This document shows positions 18,245-29,130 of a DNA stretch of 64,000 bases, in pieces. A model generated the notes under the pieces. The model was not told the DNA's origin. It was given only the letters and a program-made list of their open reading frames with translations, and did not search any database. The position numbers were made by a program, and so were the translations under genes. Location of the stretch: assembly GCF_900116555.1 (NCBI RefSeq), contig NZ_FPAT01000005.1, positions 1 to 64,000 on the forward strand, in the 5' to 3' direction. The number at the start of each line of letters is the position of its first letter. Position 1 is the first letter of the stretch. This stretch comes from Actinopolyspora lacussalsi subsp. righensis (lineage in GTDB: Bacteria > Actinomycetota > Actinomycetes > Mycobacteriales > Pseudonocardiaceae).

Positions 18245-19612
18245 TCACACGAGCCTGCGATGCGGCGCGTGGTCGAACCGGTAGGTGGCGTCGAGCACCA
18301 GCGGGAAGCGGCCGACCCAGCGGTAGTCGAACTCCGGATGGGGCGTGTGCACCAGCACGAGATCCCAATGTCCGTCGGCGGGGCTGAGCTCGCTGGCCAG
18401 CTCGGTGCTCTCGGAGAGTCGGACTCGCGGAACCAACGGATCGTAGTAACCGATCTCGGCCCCCAGTTCCGCGAGCCCGGACAGAATGGGCAGTGCGGGC
18501 GACTCCCGCAAGTCGGCCACGCCGGCCTTGTAGCTGACCCCTACCAGCAGAACGCGCGCCCTCTCCGGGGTGAGCCCGGCCTCGTCGAGCAGTTCGGTGA
18601 CCCGCGCCACCACCTGTTGCGGACGGTCACGGATCACACGCATCACCTGCTCCAGCAACGGAGCGGACACTCCCTGGGAGCGCAGCTGCCACAGCAGGTA
18701 GTAGGGGTCGCAGGGAATGCAGTGGCCCCCCACACCGGGGCCGGGGAACCCACCCAGAAACCCGTAGGGTTTGGTGCCCGCGGCCAGGGTGACCTCGATG
18801 GGATCCAGCTCGAGGTTCCGGCACACCTCGGCGAACTCGTTGGCCAACGCCAGCGTGACCGCGCGGAATATGTTCTCGTACAACTTGGTCAGCTCGGCGG
18901 CTTCCGGGGAACTGACCAGGAACACCGAGTCGGTCACCTGGTTGATCACGTCAGCCGCCCGCACCGAACAGCTCTCGGTGACCCCACCCACGACACGCGG
19001 CGTGTCCTGCTGCCGGTGGTCCGGATTTCCCGGATCGATCCGTTCGGCGCTGAACGCCACGTGGACGTCCCTGCCCGGCAGCAACCCACGTCGCCGGAGG
19101 GATTCGACCAGCAGCTCACGCGTGGTGCCCACATAAGTCGTGGAGGTCAGGATCAGGGTTTGGCCCGGACGGGCGTGCGATGCCACCTCGGTACAGGCCG
19201 CCCGCAGCGCGGCCAGCTCGGGAGTGCCGTCCTCACGTACCGGCGTGGGAACGCATATGACTATCGCCTCCGCCTCGGCGATGGCTCCGCTGTCGGAGGT
19301 GAGTCGGATCCCTCCGGTACCGAGCGCGTGCCGCAGCGCCTCCCGGTCGGATTCGGCCAACTCGACGTCGCCGTCCAGTATGGTGCGCAACCGCTCACCG
19401 CTGGTGTCCACTCCGATCACGTCGATTCGTTTGGAGTGGAACTCCACGACGGTCGGCAGACCCACGTAGCCCAATCCCACCACCGCCACCCTGGCGGGAG
19501 CGGAACCGGCGAGTCCGTCTTCGCCGTCCCCGAGCGGCGAATGAGTCACCAACCGATCGTTGAATTCGTACTCCCGGCCGTTGACCGCCAGCGAGAGCGG
19601 AAGTTCCCCCAC
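18245..19612 (-). CDS. Nucleotide-sugar 6-dehydrogenase (UDP-HexNAc dehydrogenase type)
   Basis: Oxidises C6 of a UDP-sugar to the uronate with two NAD; 455 residues. Motifs are the Rossmann VAVVGLGYVGLP (about 42-53), the middle domain ELTKLYENIFRAV and the catalytic Cys298 in GPGVGGHCIP. The GGHCIP form is typical of UDP-GlcNAc/UDP-ManNAc dehydrogenases (WbpA, TviB, WecC) rather than UDP-glucose dehydrogenase (GGSCFPKD). GTG 19612 follows GGGAGGAATC; the alternative ATG at 19669 has no ribosome site. About 40 residues precede the Rossmann fold, more than usual. It supplies an acidic sugar for the EPS. Confidence 0.88.
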   Translation of the reverse strand: MGELPLSLAVNGREYEFNDRLVTHSPLGDGEDGLAGSAPARVAVVGLGYVGLPTVVEFHSKRIDVIGVDTSGERLRTILDGDVELAESDREALRHALGTGGIRLTSDSGAIAEAEAIVICVPTPVREDGTPELAALRAACTEVASHARPGQTLILTSTTYVGTTRELLVESLRRRGLLPGRDVHVAFSAERIDPGNPDHRQQDTPRVVGGVTESCSVRAADVINQVTDSVFLVSSPEAAELTKLYENIFRAVTLALANEFAEVCRNLELDPIEVTLAAGTKPYGFLGGFPGPGVGGHCIPCDPYYLLWQLRSQGVSAPLLEQVMRVIRDRPQQVVARVTELLDEAGLTPERARVLLVGVSYKAGVADLRESPALPILSGLAELGAEIGYYDPLVPRVRLSESTELASELSPADGHWDLVLVHTPHPEFDYRWVGRFPLVLDATYRFDHAPHRRLV

Positions 19613-19773
19613 GATTCCTCCCAGGATCGACGGTGCCGTATCACTGCCGATGCCGTTCGACCATGCCATCGGCAGGACCCCGCGTTCCTCCTCCGCAGTG
19701 GGGAAAAGCGTCTACCCTCCCGGCAGGAGGGGACTCCTCCACCACTCGACGGGACGCCGCACCGGACTCGCCG

Positions 19774-20514
19774 TCAACGGCTCGGGCGCAACCGGGCGCG
19801 CCACCGCTTGGCCTCCAGCCGCGGCCCGTTGTCACGGTCACCGACGTGGATTCGTGGTATGGCGAATCCACAGGCGAGCGAACCCGGCCGAACGGCGCAG
19901 GCGTAGGCGTAACCGGCCTCGTGGACCTCGCGCATCGTGTTCCGGTCGAGGTCACCGTAGGGATAGCAGAAACCCTCGATCGGGTGATGCAGTAACTCCG
20001 TGAGCTCGGAACGGCTGCGGTGCACCTCCTCGGCCATCTCGGCACGGGAGAGCGTGGACAGCGGGCGGTGCAGCAGACCGTGCGAGCCGATCTCCATCCC
20101 CAGTTCGGCGGCGCGGTGGATCTGCTCGGCGCTCAGCAGGGACTTGCGTGGACCGTCCCCGTCCCACGCGTTGTGCCCGTCGATCCGTCGGGCGAGCACG
20201 AACACGGTCGCGGTGAAACCGTGTTCACGCAGCGCGCCCACCACGGTGGTGTCGAAGTCGGCATAGCCGTCGTCGAAGGTGAGCCCGATGAGCCCACGCG
20301 CGAGTCCCTGCCGGTGCGCGCGGAGCAGCTGCCCCACCCCCACCCCGGTCCAGCCGCGCAGGCGGAGCCAACGCAACTGCCGCAGGAAACGCTCGGGGCG
20401 AACCGTCACCCGGTAAGGGTCAGTCGTGTACTCCTGCACGGAGTGATACATCAGCACCGGCGGCATGTCACCCGACAACCGCTGAGCAGTGCCTGTCGTT
20501 TCCGAGCCGATCAT
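19774..20514 (-). CDS. Polysaccharide deacetylase (CE4, NodB domain)
   Basis: A 246-residue metal-dependent deacetylase that removes N-acetyl groups from GlcNAc-type polymers. Motifs: TFDDGY (Asp81-Asp82), SHGLLH (metal ligands His145, His149) and FCYPYG. No signal peptide or membrane helix is visible, unlike PgaB or IcaB, so it may act in the cytoplasm on precursors, or its true start could be missed. ATG 20514 follows GGGGGAGGACG. It is probably the first gene of the EPS transcription unit; 161 bp separate it from the dehydrogenase. Confidence 0.87.
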   Translation of the reverse strand: MIGSETTGTAQRLSGDMPPVLMYHSVQEYTTDPYRVTVRPERFLRQLRWLRLRGWTGVGVGQLLRAHRQGLARGLIGLTFDDGYADFDTTVVGALREHGFTATVFVLARRIDGHNAWDGDGPRKSLLSAEQIHRAAELGMEIGSHGLLHRPLSTLSRAEMAEEVHRSRSELTELLHHPIEGFCYPYGDLDRNTMREVHEAGYAYACAVRPGSLACGFAIPRIHVGDRDNGPRLEAKRWRARLRPSR

Positions 20515-20604
20515 CGTCCTCCCCCGCGACGGGCACTCGTGCGGGGTCGACGGTAACCGGCGACCCGCCCCGACGGATCCGTCAAGGCGGGTATCGCGCC
20601 TACC

Positions 20605-21662
<1,058 letters not shown>

Positions 21663-21666
<4 letters not shown>

Positions 21667-23579
21667 AGCTCGACTCCCTGAACCACATCGGACAGCACGT
21701 TTTCCAACTCCTCGGCCTGGAACGGCAAGCCCGCCACTTTGGTGTAGGACTGAGCGTCCACCAGGTACCGCGATCGCAGCAACATCGCCAACTGCCCCAT
21801 GTTCATCTCCGGTACCACGACTCGCTCGTAACGCCGGAGTATCTCGCCGAGGTTGCCCGGCATGGGGTTGAGATGGCGCAGGTGTGTCTGCGCGATCGAC
21901 ATTCCGCGCGCTCGCAGCCTGCGGCAGGCCGCGCCGATCGGCCCGTAGGACGAACCCCATCCCAGCACCAGCACTCGCGCGTCGGCGCCGGGATCATCCA
22001 CCTCGACATCGTCCACCTCGATGCCGTCGATCCTGCGTTGCCGCAGCCGCACCATCGCGTCGTGATTGTCCGGGTCGTAGGAGATGCTGCCCTTACCGTC
22101 CAGCTTCTCCAACCCGCCGACGCGGTGCTCCAGACCGGCCGTACCGGGAATCGCCCACTGTCGGGCGAGGGTCCGCGGGTCACGCAGATACGGCCAGAAC
22201 TCCTCGGAACCGTCGGTTGCGTTCGTCTCGGTCGCGAAGTCGACCCGCAGGTCGGGAAGGTCCGCCACCTCGGGGATCATCCAGGGTTCGGAGCCGTTGG
22301 CCGTGGCCCCGTCCGACAGCAGCAGCACAGGGGTGCGGTAGGTCAACGCGATCCGTGCGGCGTCGATGGCGATGTCGAAGCAGTCCGCCGGTGAACGTGG
22401 CGCCAGCACCGGTACCGGGGACTCCCCGTTGCGGCCGTACAGCGCCTGCAGCAGGTCGGCCTGTTCGGTCTTGGTGGGCAGCCCGGTCGACGGCCCGCCA
22501 CGCTGGATGTCGCAGATCAGCATCGGCAGCTCCAGGGCCACCGCCAGTCCGATCGTCTCCGACTTCAGCGCCAGCCCCGGCCCGGAGGTGGTGGTCACGC
22601 CGAGCGAACCACCGAAGGCGGCCCCCAACGCGGCCCCCACACCCGCGATCTCGTCCTCGGCCTGGAAGGTCGTCACACCGAAGTTCTTGTGCTTGGCCAT
22701 CTCGTGCAGCACGTCGGAGGCGGGCGTGATCGGATAACTGCCCAAAAACACCGGGAGTTCGCTGCGCTGCCCGGCCGCCACGAGACCGTAGGACAGCGCG
22801 AGGTTGCCGGTGACCTGCCGATAGGTCCCCTCGGGCAGGCTGGCGGGCTGAACCTCGTAGGTCACCGCGAACGACTCGGTGGTCTCCCCGTAGTTCCATC
22901 CCGCCCGGAACGCGAGCAGATTCGCCTCGGCCACCTGTGGTTTGCCGGAGAACTTCTCACGCAGGAAGCGCTCGGTGTTCTCGGTGGGACGGTGATACAT
23001 CCACGACAGCAGCCCGAGCGCGAACATGTTCTTGCAGCGCTCCGCCTCCTTGCGGGTCAGCCCCGTCTCGGCCACCGCTCCCTTGGTCAGCTCGCTCATC
23101 GCCACCCGGTGCAGCGTGAACCGGTCGAGCTCACCGGTCTCCAGCGGAGACTGCTCGTAGCCCACCTTCTTCAGGTTGCGCTTGGTGAACTCGTCGGTGT
23201 TGACCACCACGGTCGCGCCGTGCGGAAGATCGCCGAGATTGGCCTTGAGCGCGGCCGGGTTCATCGCCACCAGCACGTCCGGCCGGTCACCGGGTGTGAG
23301 AATGTCGTAGTCGGCGAAGTGGAGTTGAAAGCTCGAGACTCCGGGGAGGGTTCCCGCGGGGGCCCTGATCTCGGCCGGGTAGTTCGGCAGGGTCGCCAGG
23401 TCGTTGCCGAACGCGGCGGCTTCCGAGGTGAAACGGTCGCCGGTCAACTGCATACCGTCGCCGGAGTCCCCGGCGAACCGGATCACGACGCGGTTCACCT
23501 TGCGCTGCGTGTCCGGCTGCTGTTCGTCAGCCCCGGCTCCCGCTCGCTCAGCGGGTTGTTGCCCGTTCGTCGCCACCAC
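21663..23579 (-). CDS. korA: 2-oxoacid:ferredoxin oxidoreductase, fused gamma/alpha subunit
   Basis: A 638-residue partner of KorB. The N-terminal gamma domain (about 28-205; VIRFAGDSGDGMQLTG, FPNYPAEIRAP-like segment at LPNYPAEIRAPAGT) binds CoA, and the alpha pyrimidine-type domain follows (about 225-600; GSYPITPASDVLHEMA, TTSGPGLALKSE, VVPEMNMGQL). GTG 23579 has AAGGGA about ten bases upstream. It forms a two-gene operon with korB, followed by a short palindrome (GACGGATCCGTC, 20572-20583) that may end transcription. Confidence 0.92.
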
Positions 23580-24381
23580 TTGACCAGTTCCCTTTCACCG
23601 TGCGAGGAAGCCCCCATCGCGGAATGGGCGACTCGTCCACCGCCGCTGTTCGTACCCTGAGCCGCGTCCGGCGATCAAGTCGCAACCCGTCCGCAGCATA
23701 CTCGTGGCACAACGAACTCGGCAGTCATCGCATTCCGTTTTCCGGGAAACCCCGTTCCGCACGGCACGGGAGGAGGCGCGGTCGACGACGGAAACGAGAA
23801 TCGACGTGACCGATTCGAACACCTCCCACGACAGTGAAAACCGCCACGACTGGCTCGGAGCACGTGGCGAGCACCCGCTCGGCGACGGTCGAGCGAAGTG
23901 GGTATGGGTGGCGCGCCTCCGGCGCGCCGACCGTGAGCACGGCATCACCACTGCGCATCCCACAACCAGCCCCACGGCAGCGGTTCCGCGTTCCGGCGGC
24001 ACGTGTGTCCCGATCCGCACGTCGGATCCGTGAGCACGGCACGAACGGCTCGGCACGGTGCCGTCGTGCACCTCGAGCCCGATCACGCGAGCGGATGCCG
24101 GCCCGGTGGCGGATGACCCGTTCCGCCCGTGCATTCGAAACAGCGGACGCCCATTCCGGACGACACCTGATCGGCGACGCGATTTCCCATTACTCGACCG
24201 AAAAAAGAGATGTGATTTCCACCATATCGAATGGCGGGACTTTTCCGCCGTCACCGGGCGGCAGCCACAACACCCGCGACCACGACGCTCGGGCGTCCCC
24301 ACCGGTTCGGGGAAGCCGGTGTGTCCTCGCGCGGCACGGATCACGTGGTGGAGGCGAGACCCCTGGCTCGGTTCTCGCGAT
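23580..24381. other. 0.8-kb region without a recognisable gene
   Basis: Lies between the korA start and the end of the TetR gene. Open frames on both strands (for example 23595-24344 minus) encode Arg/Ser/Pro-rich sequence without family similarity and look like chance ORFs. It should hold the korA promoter near its left end. No repeat or RNA structure was recognised. Confidence 0.5.
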
Positions 24382-25011
24382 TCAATCTCGGCCGGATACC
24401 ACCATGCCGTCGCGGAAGATACGAGTGTACTGCTCCGCGATCCCTTGAACGCTCATGCGGCCGCTGGGGTTGTACCAGCGCACGGCGGCGGAGACGGAGT
24501 CCCGGATGAACCGGTGCGCCAGCCGGGGACTGAGCTCGGCGCGAAACACCCCCGTCCGCTGGCCCTGCCGCAGCACACGTACCCAGATGCGCTCGAAGTC
24601 GCGGTTCGCGGTGTCGATGTAGCCGAACCTGTCGAACCCGGCGAGGTATCCGGCCTCGTTGTGCAGGACGGCCATCGCCCACCGATGGCGGTGCAACGCC
24701 GCGAACGCCTCGCGAATCAACTCGCCCACCGTGGTGTGCGGGTCGTGGCCGGCGTCGACCACTCGGCGGAATCGCTCCAGCTGCGCGTTCAGATACTCCC
24801 GCAGGATCTCGTCGACCATCGCCTCCTTCGAGTCGAAGTGGTGGTAGAGACTGCCGGACAGTATCCCCGCCTCGTCGGCGATCTCACGCATCGTAGTGGC
24901 CGCTACCCCGCGGGTCGCGAACATCCGGGCCGCCATGGACAGCAGCTCCGCCCTGCGCCCGGAACCACGCTCCTTGCCGCTCGTCCGATTCCCACCGGTC
25001 ATCAACGACAT
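24382..25011 (-). CDS. TetR family regulator
   Basis: A 209-residue repressor-type protein. The N-terminal HTH (about 19-65) has AARMFATRGVAATTMREIAD and AGILSGSLYHHFDSKEAM, the latter close to KstR2-like and fatty-acid/CoA-ester sensing TetR proteins. The C-terminal ligand domain is about 75-205. ATG 25011 or the ATG three codons later (25002) could be used. It is divergent from the GT39-like gene (175 bp between starts), which may be a target; the ligand is unknown. Confidence 0.85.
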   Translation of the reverse strand: MSLMTGGNRTSGKERGSGRRAELLSMAARMFATRGVAATTMREIADEAGILSGSLYHHFDSKEAMVDEILREYLNAQLERFRRVVDAGHDPHTTVGELIREAFAALHRHRWAMAVLHNEAGYLAGFDRFGYIDTANRDFERIWVRVLRQGQRTGVFRAELSPRLAHRFIRDSVSAAVRWYNPSGRMSVQGIAEQYTRIFRDGMVVSGRD

Positions 25012-25185
25012 TGTCCGGGCGCACGCGGGAGTTCGCCCGAAAGCAGCGGTGGTGCCCGACGGCTGGAACTCCGCCGTACTCGCGGTCCGGCCTTGTCCGG
25101 GAGCGACCGGACTCGGGCACTTGATCCCGCACCGCCTGGGCGGGACCTAGGCTGATCGTGGTCGAGTTCGCTTGGAGGAGTTTCG

Positions 25186-26721
25186 GTGTCCGCGTCCCTG
25201 TCCACCGCCGAGCGGCGGAACCCGAACACGCGTGCGGCGATGGAGACCACCTCGTTCGCACGCGTGCCGGTACTGCTGCTCGCGGGAACGATCACAGCCC
25301 TGTTGCTGGTGCTCAGCCCTCGTTACGGCTACCTCTCGGACGAGCTGTACTTCCTGGCCGCGGGCAAGTACTACCTGGACTGGGGATACATGGACCAGCA
25401 GCCGCTGGTCCCGTTGTTGGCGCGGTGGGCCGACGCGCTGGCTCCGGACTCACTGCTCGTGCTGCGGTTCGTCCCCGCCCTGGTGACCGCGGGCGGAATC
25501 GTGCTCACCGCCCTGATCGCCCGGGATCTCGGTGGGGATCACCGGGCACAGACCCTGGCGGCCGCTGCCTACGCGATCTCACCGTGGCTGCTGCTCAGCG
25601 GCCACTGGCTGGCCGCCGCCACGCTGGCACCGCTGGAGTGGGGTCTGATCCTGTGGTTGCTGATCCGCTGGACCCGGTGGCACCGAGCCGGATTTCGCAG
25701 GGACAGGCTGCTGTGGGGCACGACGGCGGTCGCGGTCGTGGGGGTGCAGACCAAGTTCCAGGTGCTCCTGTTGTGCGTGGCGGTCCTACTGGCGGTGCTC
25801 GCCGTCGGGCCACGTCGGATGCTGCGCAGGCCGGCGGTGTGGTTCGGCGCCGGAGCGGTGCTGGTCACGTCCGTGCCTACCCTGCTGTGGCAGCACCGGA
25901 ACGGATGGCCCGCCCTGGACATGGGCGCGGTGGTGGCGGGTGAGACGCGGCGCCTGCTGTTCGTGCCGAACGCGCTGTTCTACTCCGGCGTCGTGGTGGG
26001 AGCGGCGCTGTGCTGCTACGGGCTGTGGCAACTGCTGCGAGCTCCCGAATTCGCCGAGTACCGGTTCCTGGGGTGGACGGTACTGGGCCTGGTGCTGTTC
26101 TTCCTCGCGGCCAGTGGCAGACCGAACTATCCGGCGGGAACGTTCGGGCTGCTGTTCGCCGCGGGCGCGGTGGGACTGCGGCGCCACCGCGAACTACGCG
26201 GGCACAACAGGGCCCGTTGGGTCCCGTGGGTGGTCTATCCGCTGTCGGCGTTGCTGCCGATCGCGCTGCTGCCGATCTATCCCCTGCCGCTGTTGGCCGC
26301 CCACCCCGAGCTGCCCAGCTACAGCAGGATGTACGAGACGGGATGGCGAGCGCTGGCGCGAACCACCGCGAGGGCCTACCGCGAGCTGCCCGCGGAACTG
26401 CGCGAGGACACCGTGGTGGTCGCGGAGAGCTACCCGGTCGCGGCGGCACTGGACGTGCACGGGCGGGAACTCGGGATACCCCGGGTCTACAGCCCGCACC
26501 GGGGGTACTGGTTCTTCGGGGCCCCGCCCGACTCGGCGCACGCGATGCTCTACGTCGGCAGCGAGCACCCGCTCGCGCCCCACTTCGGCGACCGGCGGCA
26601 GCTGGACACCGTGCGAACCGAGCACAACGTGGTCAACATCGCGCGCGGTGTCGCCGTCACCCTCTACACCGGGCCCGAGCTGAGCTGGTCCGAGCTGTGG
26701 CCCCGGATCCGCGGGATGTGA
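25186..26721 (+). CDS. GT39/ArnT-like membrane glycosyltransferase
   Basis: A 511-residue integral membrane protein of the PMT_2 (GT-C fold) family, which uses polyprenyl-phosphate sugars outside the membrane. The first periplasmic loop has the acidic signature DELYF (about 50) and DQQPLVP (about 69-75). About ten hydrophobic helices lie between residues 28 and 380, and a soluble C-terminal domain of about 130 residues follows. GGAGGAG lies 6 bases before GTG 25186. Acceptor could be a protein or a lipid-linked glycan; not predictable. Confidence 0.85.
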   Translation: MSASLSTAERRNPNTRAAMETTSFARVPVLLLAGTITALLLVLSPRYGYLSDELYFLAAGKYYLDWGYMDQQPLVPLLARWADALAPDSLLVLRFVPALVTAGGIVLTALIARDLGGDHRAQTLAAAAYAISPWLLLSGHWLAAATLAPLEWGLILWLLIRWTRWHRAGFRRDRLLWGTTAVAVVGVQTKFQVLLLCVAVLLAVLAVGPRRMLRRPAVWFGAGAVLVTSVPTLLWQHRNGWPALDMGAVVAGETRRLLFVPNALFYSGVVVGAALCCYGLWQLLRAPEFAEYRFLGWTVLGLVLFFLAASGRPNYPAGTFGLLFAAGAVGLRRHRELRGHNRARWVPWVVYPLSALLPIALLPIYPLPLLAAHPELPSYSRMYETGWRALARTTARAYRELPAELREDTVVVAESYPVAAALDVHGRELGIPRVYSPHRGYWFFGAPPDSAHAMLYVGSEHPLAPHFGDRRQLDTVRTEHNVVNIARGVAVTLYTGPELSWSELWPRIRGM

Positions 26722-26759
26722 GTGTCTCACCCCGCCGAATGGAAGCTCAGCCCGGAATC

Positions 26760-27449
26760 TCAGCGACGCGACACGGGCCTGCGGCAAACGTAGACGCGGG
26801 CGGGCGGCACGTTGCGCCAGACGGTGCGCGAGGTGATCACCTCGTCGAACGCCGCTCCCAGCCGATCACGGAATCGCCGGGCACCCGACATCCCCAGCGC
26901 GTGCGCGTAGGCGATGGTGGTGAATCCGCCGCCGGGTGCCAGTACGGAACCGATCTCGCGCAGGATCCGCCGCTGCGATTCGGCGGCGAACAACGACCAG
27001 GGCAGCCCGCTGACGACGGCGTCCGCCGACTCGATCCCGTGCTCGGCGAGCAACTCGCCCAGCCGCATCGCGTCCCCTTGCAGGACCTCCAACCAGGGCG
27101 CCTCGGTGCGCAGGTGCTCGCACATACCGGGGTCGACCTCGACGGCGACGTGGCGTCCCCCTTCGGGGACGCGCTCGGCGATGGCACCGCTGAGCGCGCC
27201 GGTTCCGGGACCCAGCTCGACGACGACCGGCCGTTCGACGCTCGGCACGACGGCTGCCATCTCCCTGGCCAGCACGGGAGAACTCGGCAGGACGGCACCG
27301 ACGGTGGAGGGTTCGCGCACCGCCCGGTTCACGAAAGTGCGGTACTCGGACAGCAGCGAACTGCTGCGGGATGCCGGTCCGGCGGGGTCACCGGATCGGT
27401 GCTGCTGGGATCGTGTCAACGAATGGCCTTCTCGTTCGGTCCTGTCCAC
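26760..27449 (-). CDS. Class I SAM-dependent methyltransferase, phospholipid N-methyltransferase-like
   Basis: A 229-residue methyltransferase with SAM motif VVVELGPGTGALSGAI (about 75-90), acidic loop VEVDP and motif IV VVSGLPWSLF. The N-terminal FVNRAVREPSTVGAVLPSS is typical of PmtA-like phosphatidylethanolamine N-methyltransferases and related rRNA-dimethylase-like proteins. GTG 27449 is the longest start; TTG 27419 has a better ribosome site (GAAGG, 7 bases) and may be the real one. Convergent with the GT39-like gene (38 bp). Lipid substrate is inferred from family only. Confidence 0.8.
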   Translation of the reverse strand: MDRTEREGHSLTRSQQHRSGDPAGPASRSSSLLSEYRTFVNRAVREPSTVGAVLPSSPVLAREMAAVVPSVERPVVVELGPGTGALSGAIAERVPEGGRHVAVEVDPGMCEHLRTEAPWLEVLQGDAMRLGELLAEHGIESADAVVSGLPWSLFAAESQRRILREIGSVLAPGGGFTTIAYAHALGMSGARRFRDRLGAAFDEVITSRTVWRNVPPARVYVCRRPVSRR

Positions 27450-27623
27450 GCCGGGGTCACCGATCGTGGCGGTATTTCGACCGGAAACCCGGCACGATGT
27501 CTGACTCCGGGCGTCACGGGGTTCGGGACGGCCACGCCGGAGCGAACCACCCCTACTGGCAACCAGCCTAGCGCCCGGTGATGCGGGAGCGCGGCCGTGG
27601 CCGCTGCTACGCCCGTTCGGGAG

Positions 27624-28946
27624 TCACGAGGCGGGCGTCGCGGCGCGCAACGCCTCGACCAGCGCCCGAGCCCCTTCGGTCGCCTCCTCCTCGGTGACGC
27701 TCAGCGGCGGGGCGATGCGCAGCACGTTTCCCTCCAGTCCCCCTTTGCCTATCAGCACCCCGCGTTCCCGCGCCCGCTCGGTGACGGCGGCCGCGGTCTC
27801 GGGGGCGGGGGTTCCGTCCGCTCGCGCCAGCTCGACACCGAGCATCAGCCCCTTGCCGCGGATCTCGGCAACCGAGCTCAGGGACTCGGCGGACCGCAGT
27901 TCGTCGCGCAGCACCGCACCGACCCGACGCGCGTTCTCCCGCAGGTCGTGGCGCTGGTGGTAGTCGAGGTTCGCCAGCGCGCCGGCGGCTGTCAGCGGAC
28001 TGCCGCCGAAGGTGGAGATCGAGTTCGCGGCGACGCTGTCCATGACCTCACCCCGGGCCACCACCCCGGCTATCGGAAGACCGTTGCCGATCCCCTTGGC
28101 GAAGGTGACCACGTCCGGCGCGCCGTTGGCGGCGTGCGCCTGCCAGCCCCAGAAGTGCTCGCCGGTGCGTCCCCAGCCGGTCTGCACCTCGTCGCTGATC
28201 CACAGGATGCCGTGCCGGTTCAGCACTTCCCTGAACCGCGCGAGCAGGCCGTCCGGGGGCGCGGCGAACCCACCGACGCCCTGGATCGGCTCGGCGATCA
28301 GGCACGCCACGTTGCCGTGCAGCTGATCGAGGGTGTCCTCCAGATCGCGCACGCATGCCTCGGTGAACTCCTCGTCGCTCAGCCCCTCCAGCATGGTGCC
28401 GCGCCTTCGGGTGCCGTGGACGTAGCTGGTCTGCACCGGTGAGAGGCTGCTCGGCGACCAGCTCCGGTTGCCGGTCACCGCCAGCGAGGCGAACGAACGG
28501 CCGTGGTAGCTGTTGCGCAGCGCCAGGATCTGGTTGGAGGCCCGGTAACCGGTGGCCAGCAACAGAGCGGTGTCGTTGGCCTCGGTGCCGCTGGTGGTGA
28601 AGAAGACCCTGGGGTCGTCCAGGCCCGACAACTCGGCGATCCGTTCCGCCAGGTCCACCATCGGCCGGTTCAGGTACAGCGTCGAGGAGTGCAGGATCCT
28701 GCCCGCCTGCTCGGCCACGGCCTTGGTCACCTCGGGCACGGCGTGACCGGTCATGGTCGTGAGGATGCCGCCGAAGAAGTCGAGGTAGCGGTTTCCCTCG
28801 CCGTCCCACACGTGTCTGCCGGATCCGCTCTCGATGTCGATCGGCTCGGAGTACATGGCCGACAGCCAGGACGGCATCACCGCGGCACGCCGCCGCGCCA
28901 AGCGTGCGTGCTCTCCGCCCTGCTCGAAGCCCGCTTCGGCGTTCAT
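27624..28946 (-). CDS. Class III PLP-dependent aminotransferase
   Basis: A 440-residue fold-type I enzyme of the omega-aminotransferase group (4-aminobutyrate, beta-alanine, alanine-glyoxylate transaminases). It has SGTEAND (about 119), ISDEVQTGWGR (Asp252 binds the PLP nitrogen) and TFAKGIGNGLP with the Schiff-base Lys284. ATG 28946 follows AGGAG at 5 bases and is preferred to GTG 28952. Neighbours do not indicate a pathway. The FFGGILTTMTGH segment resembles alanine-glyoxylate aminotransferase 2-like proteins, but the amino donor is not certain. Confidence 0.88.
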   Translation of the reverse strand: MNAEAGFEQGGEHARLARRRAAVMPSWLSAMYSEPIDIESGSGRHVWDGEGNRYLDFFGGILTTMTGHAVPEVTKAVAEQAGRILHSSTLYLNRPMVDLAERIAELSGLDDPRVFFTTSGTEANDTALLLATGYRASNQILALRNSYHGRSFASLAVTGNRSWSPSSLSPVQTSYVHGTRRRGTMLEGLSDEEFTEACVRDLEDTLDQLHGNVACLIAEPIQGVGGFAAPPDGLLARFREVLNRHGILWISDEVQTGWGRTGEHFWGWQAHAANGAPDVVTFAKGIGNGLPIAGVVARGEVMDSVAANSISTFGGSPLTAAGALANLDYHQRHDLRENARRVGAVLRDELRSAESLSSVAEIRGKGLMLGVELARADGTPAPETAAAVTERARERGVLIGKGGLEGNVLRIAPPLSVTEEEATEGARALVEALRAATPAS

Positions 28947-29130
28947 CGTCACTCCTGTCAGCCACGCCGTTGATACCGCCGGACCGCTTTTCGGACCAGC
29001 GTGGCATCGAACCTATGGGCGAATCGTGGGCGGGGCAATACCGGAGCGCGCGAACGGAGGGGCTTCGGGAGGGGCTCATCCGGCCCGGGGGTATCCGACC
29101 GGCCCGGTGGTCGGGTTCGTTCGGGTGGAC

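Noticed and set aside
23595-24344. A 249-codon minus-strand frame and overlapping plus-strand frames
   Set aside because: Low-complexity basic translations without a start signal; treated as non-coding.
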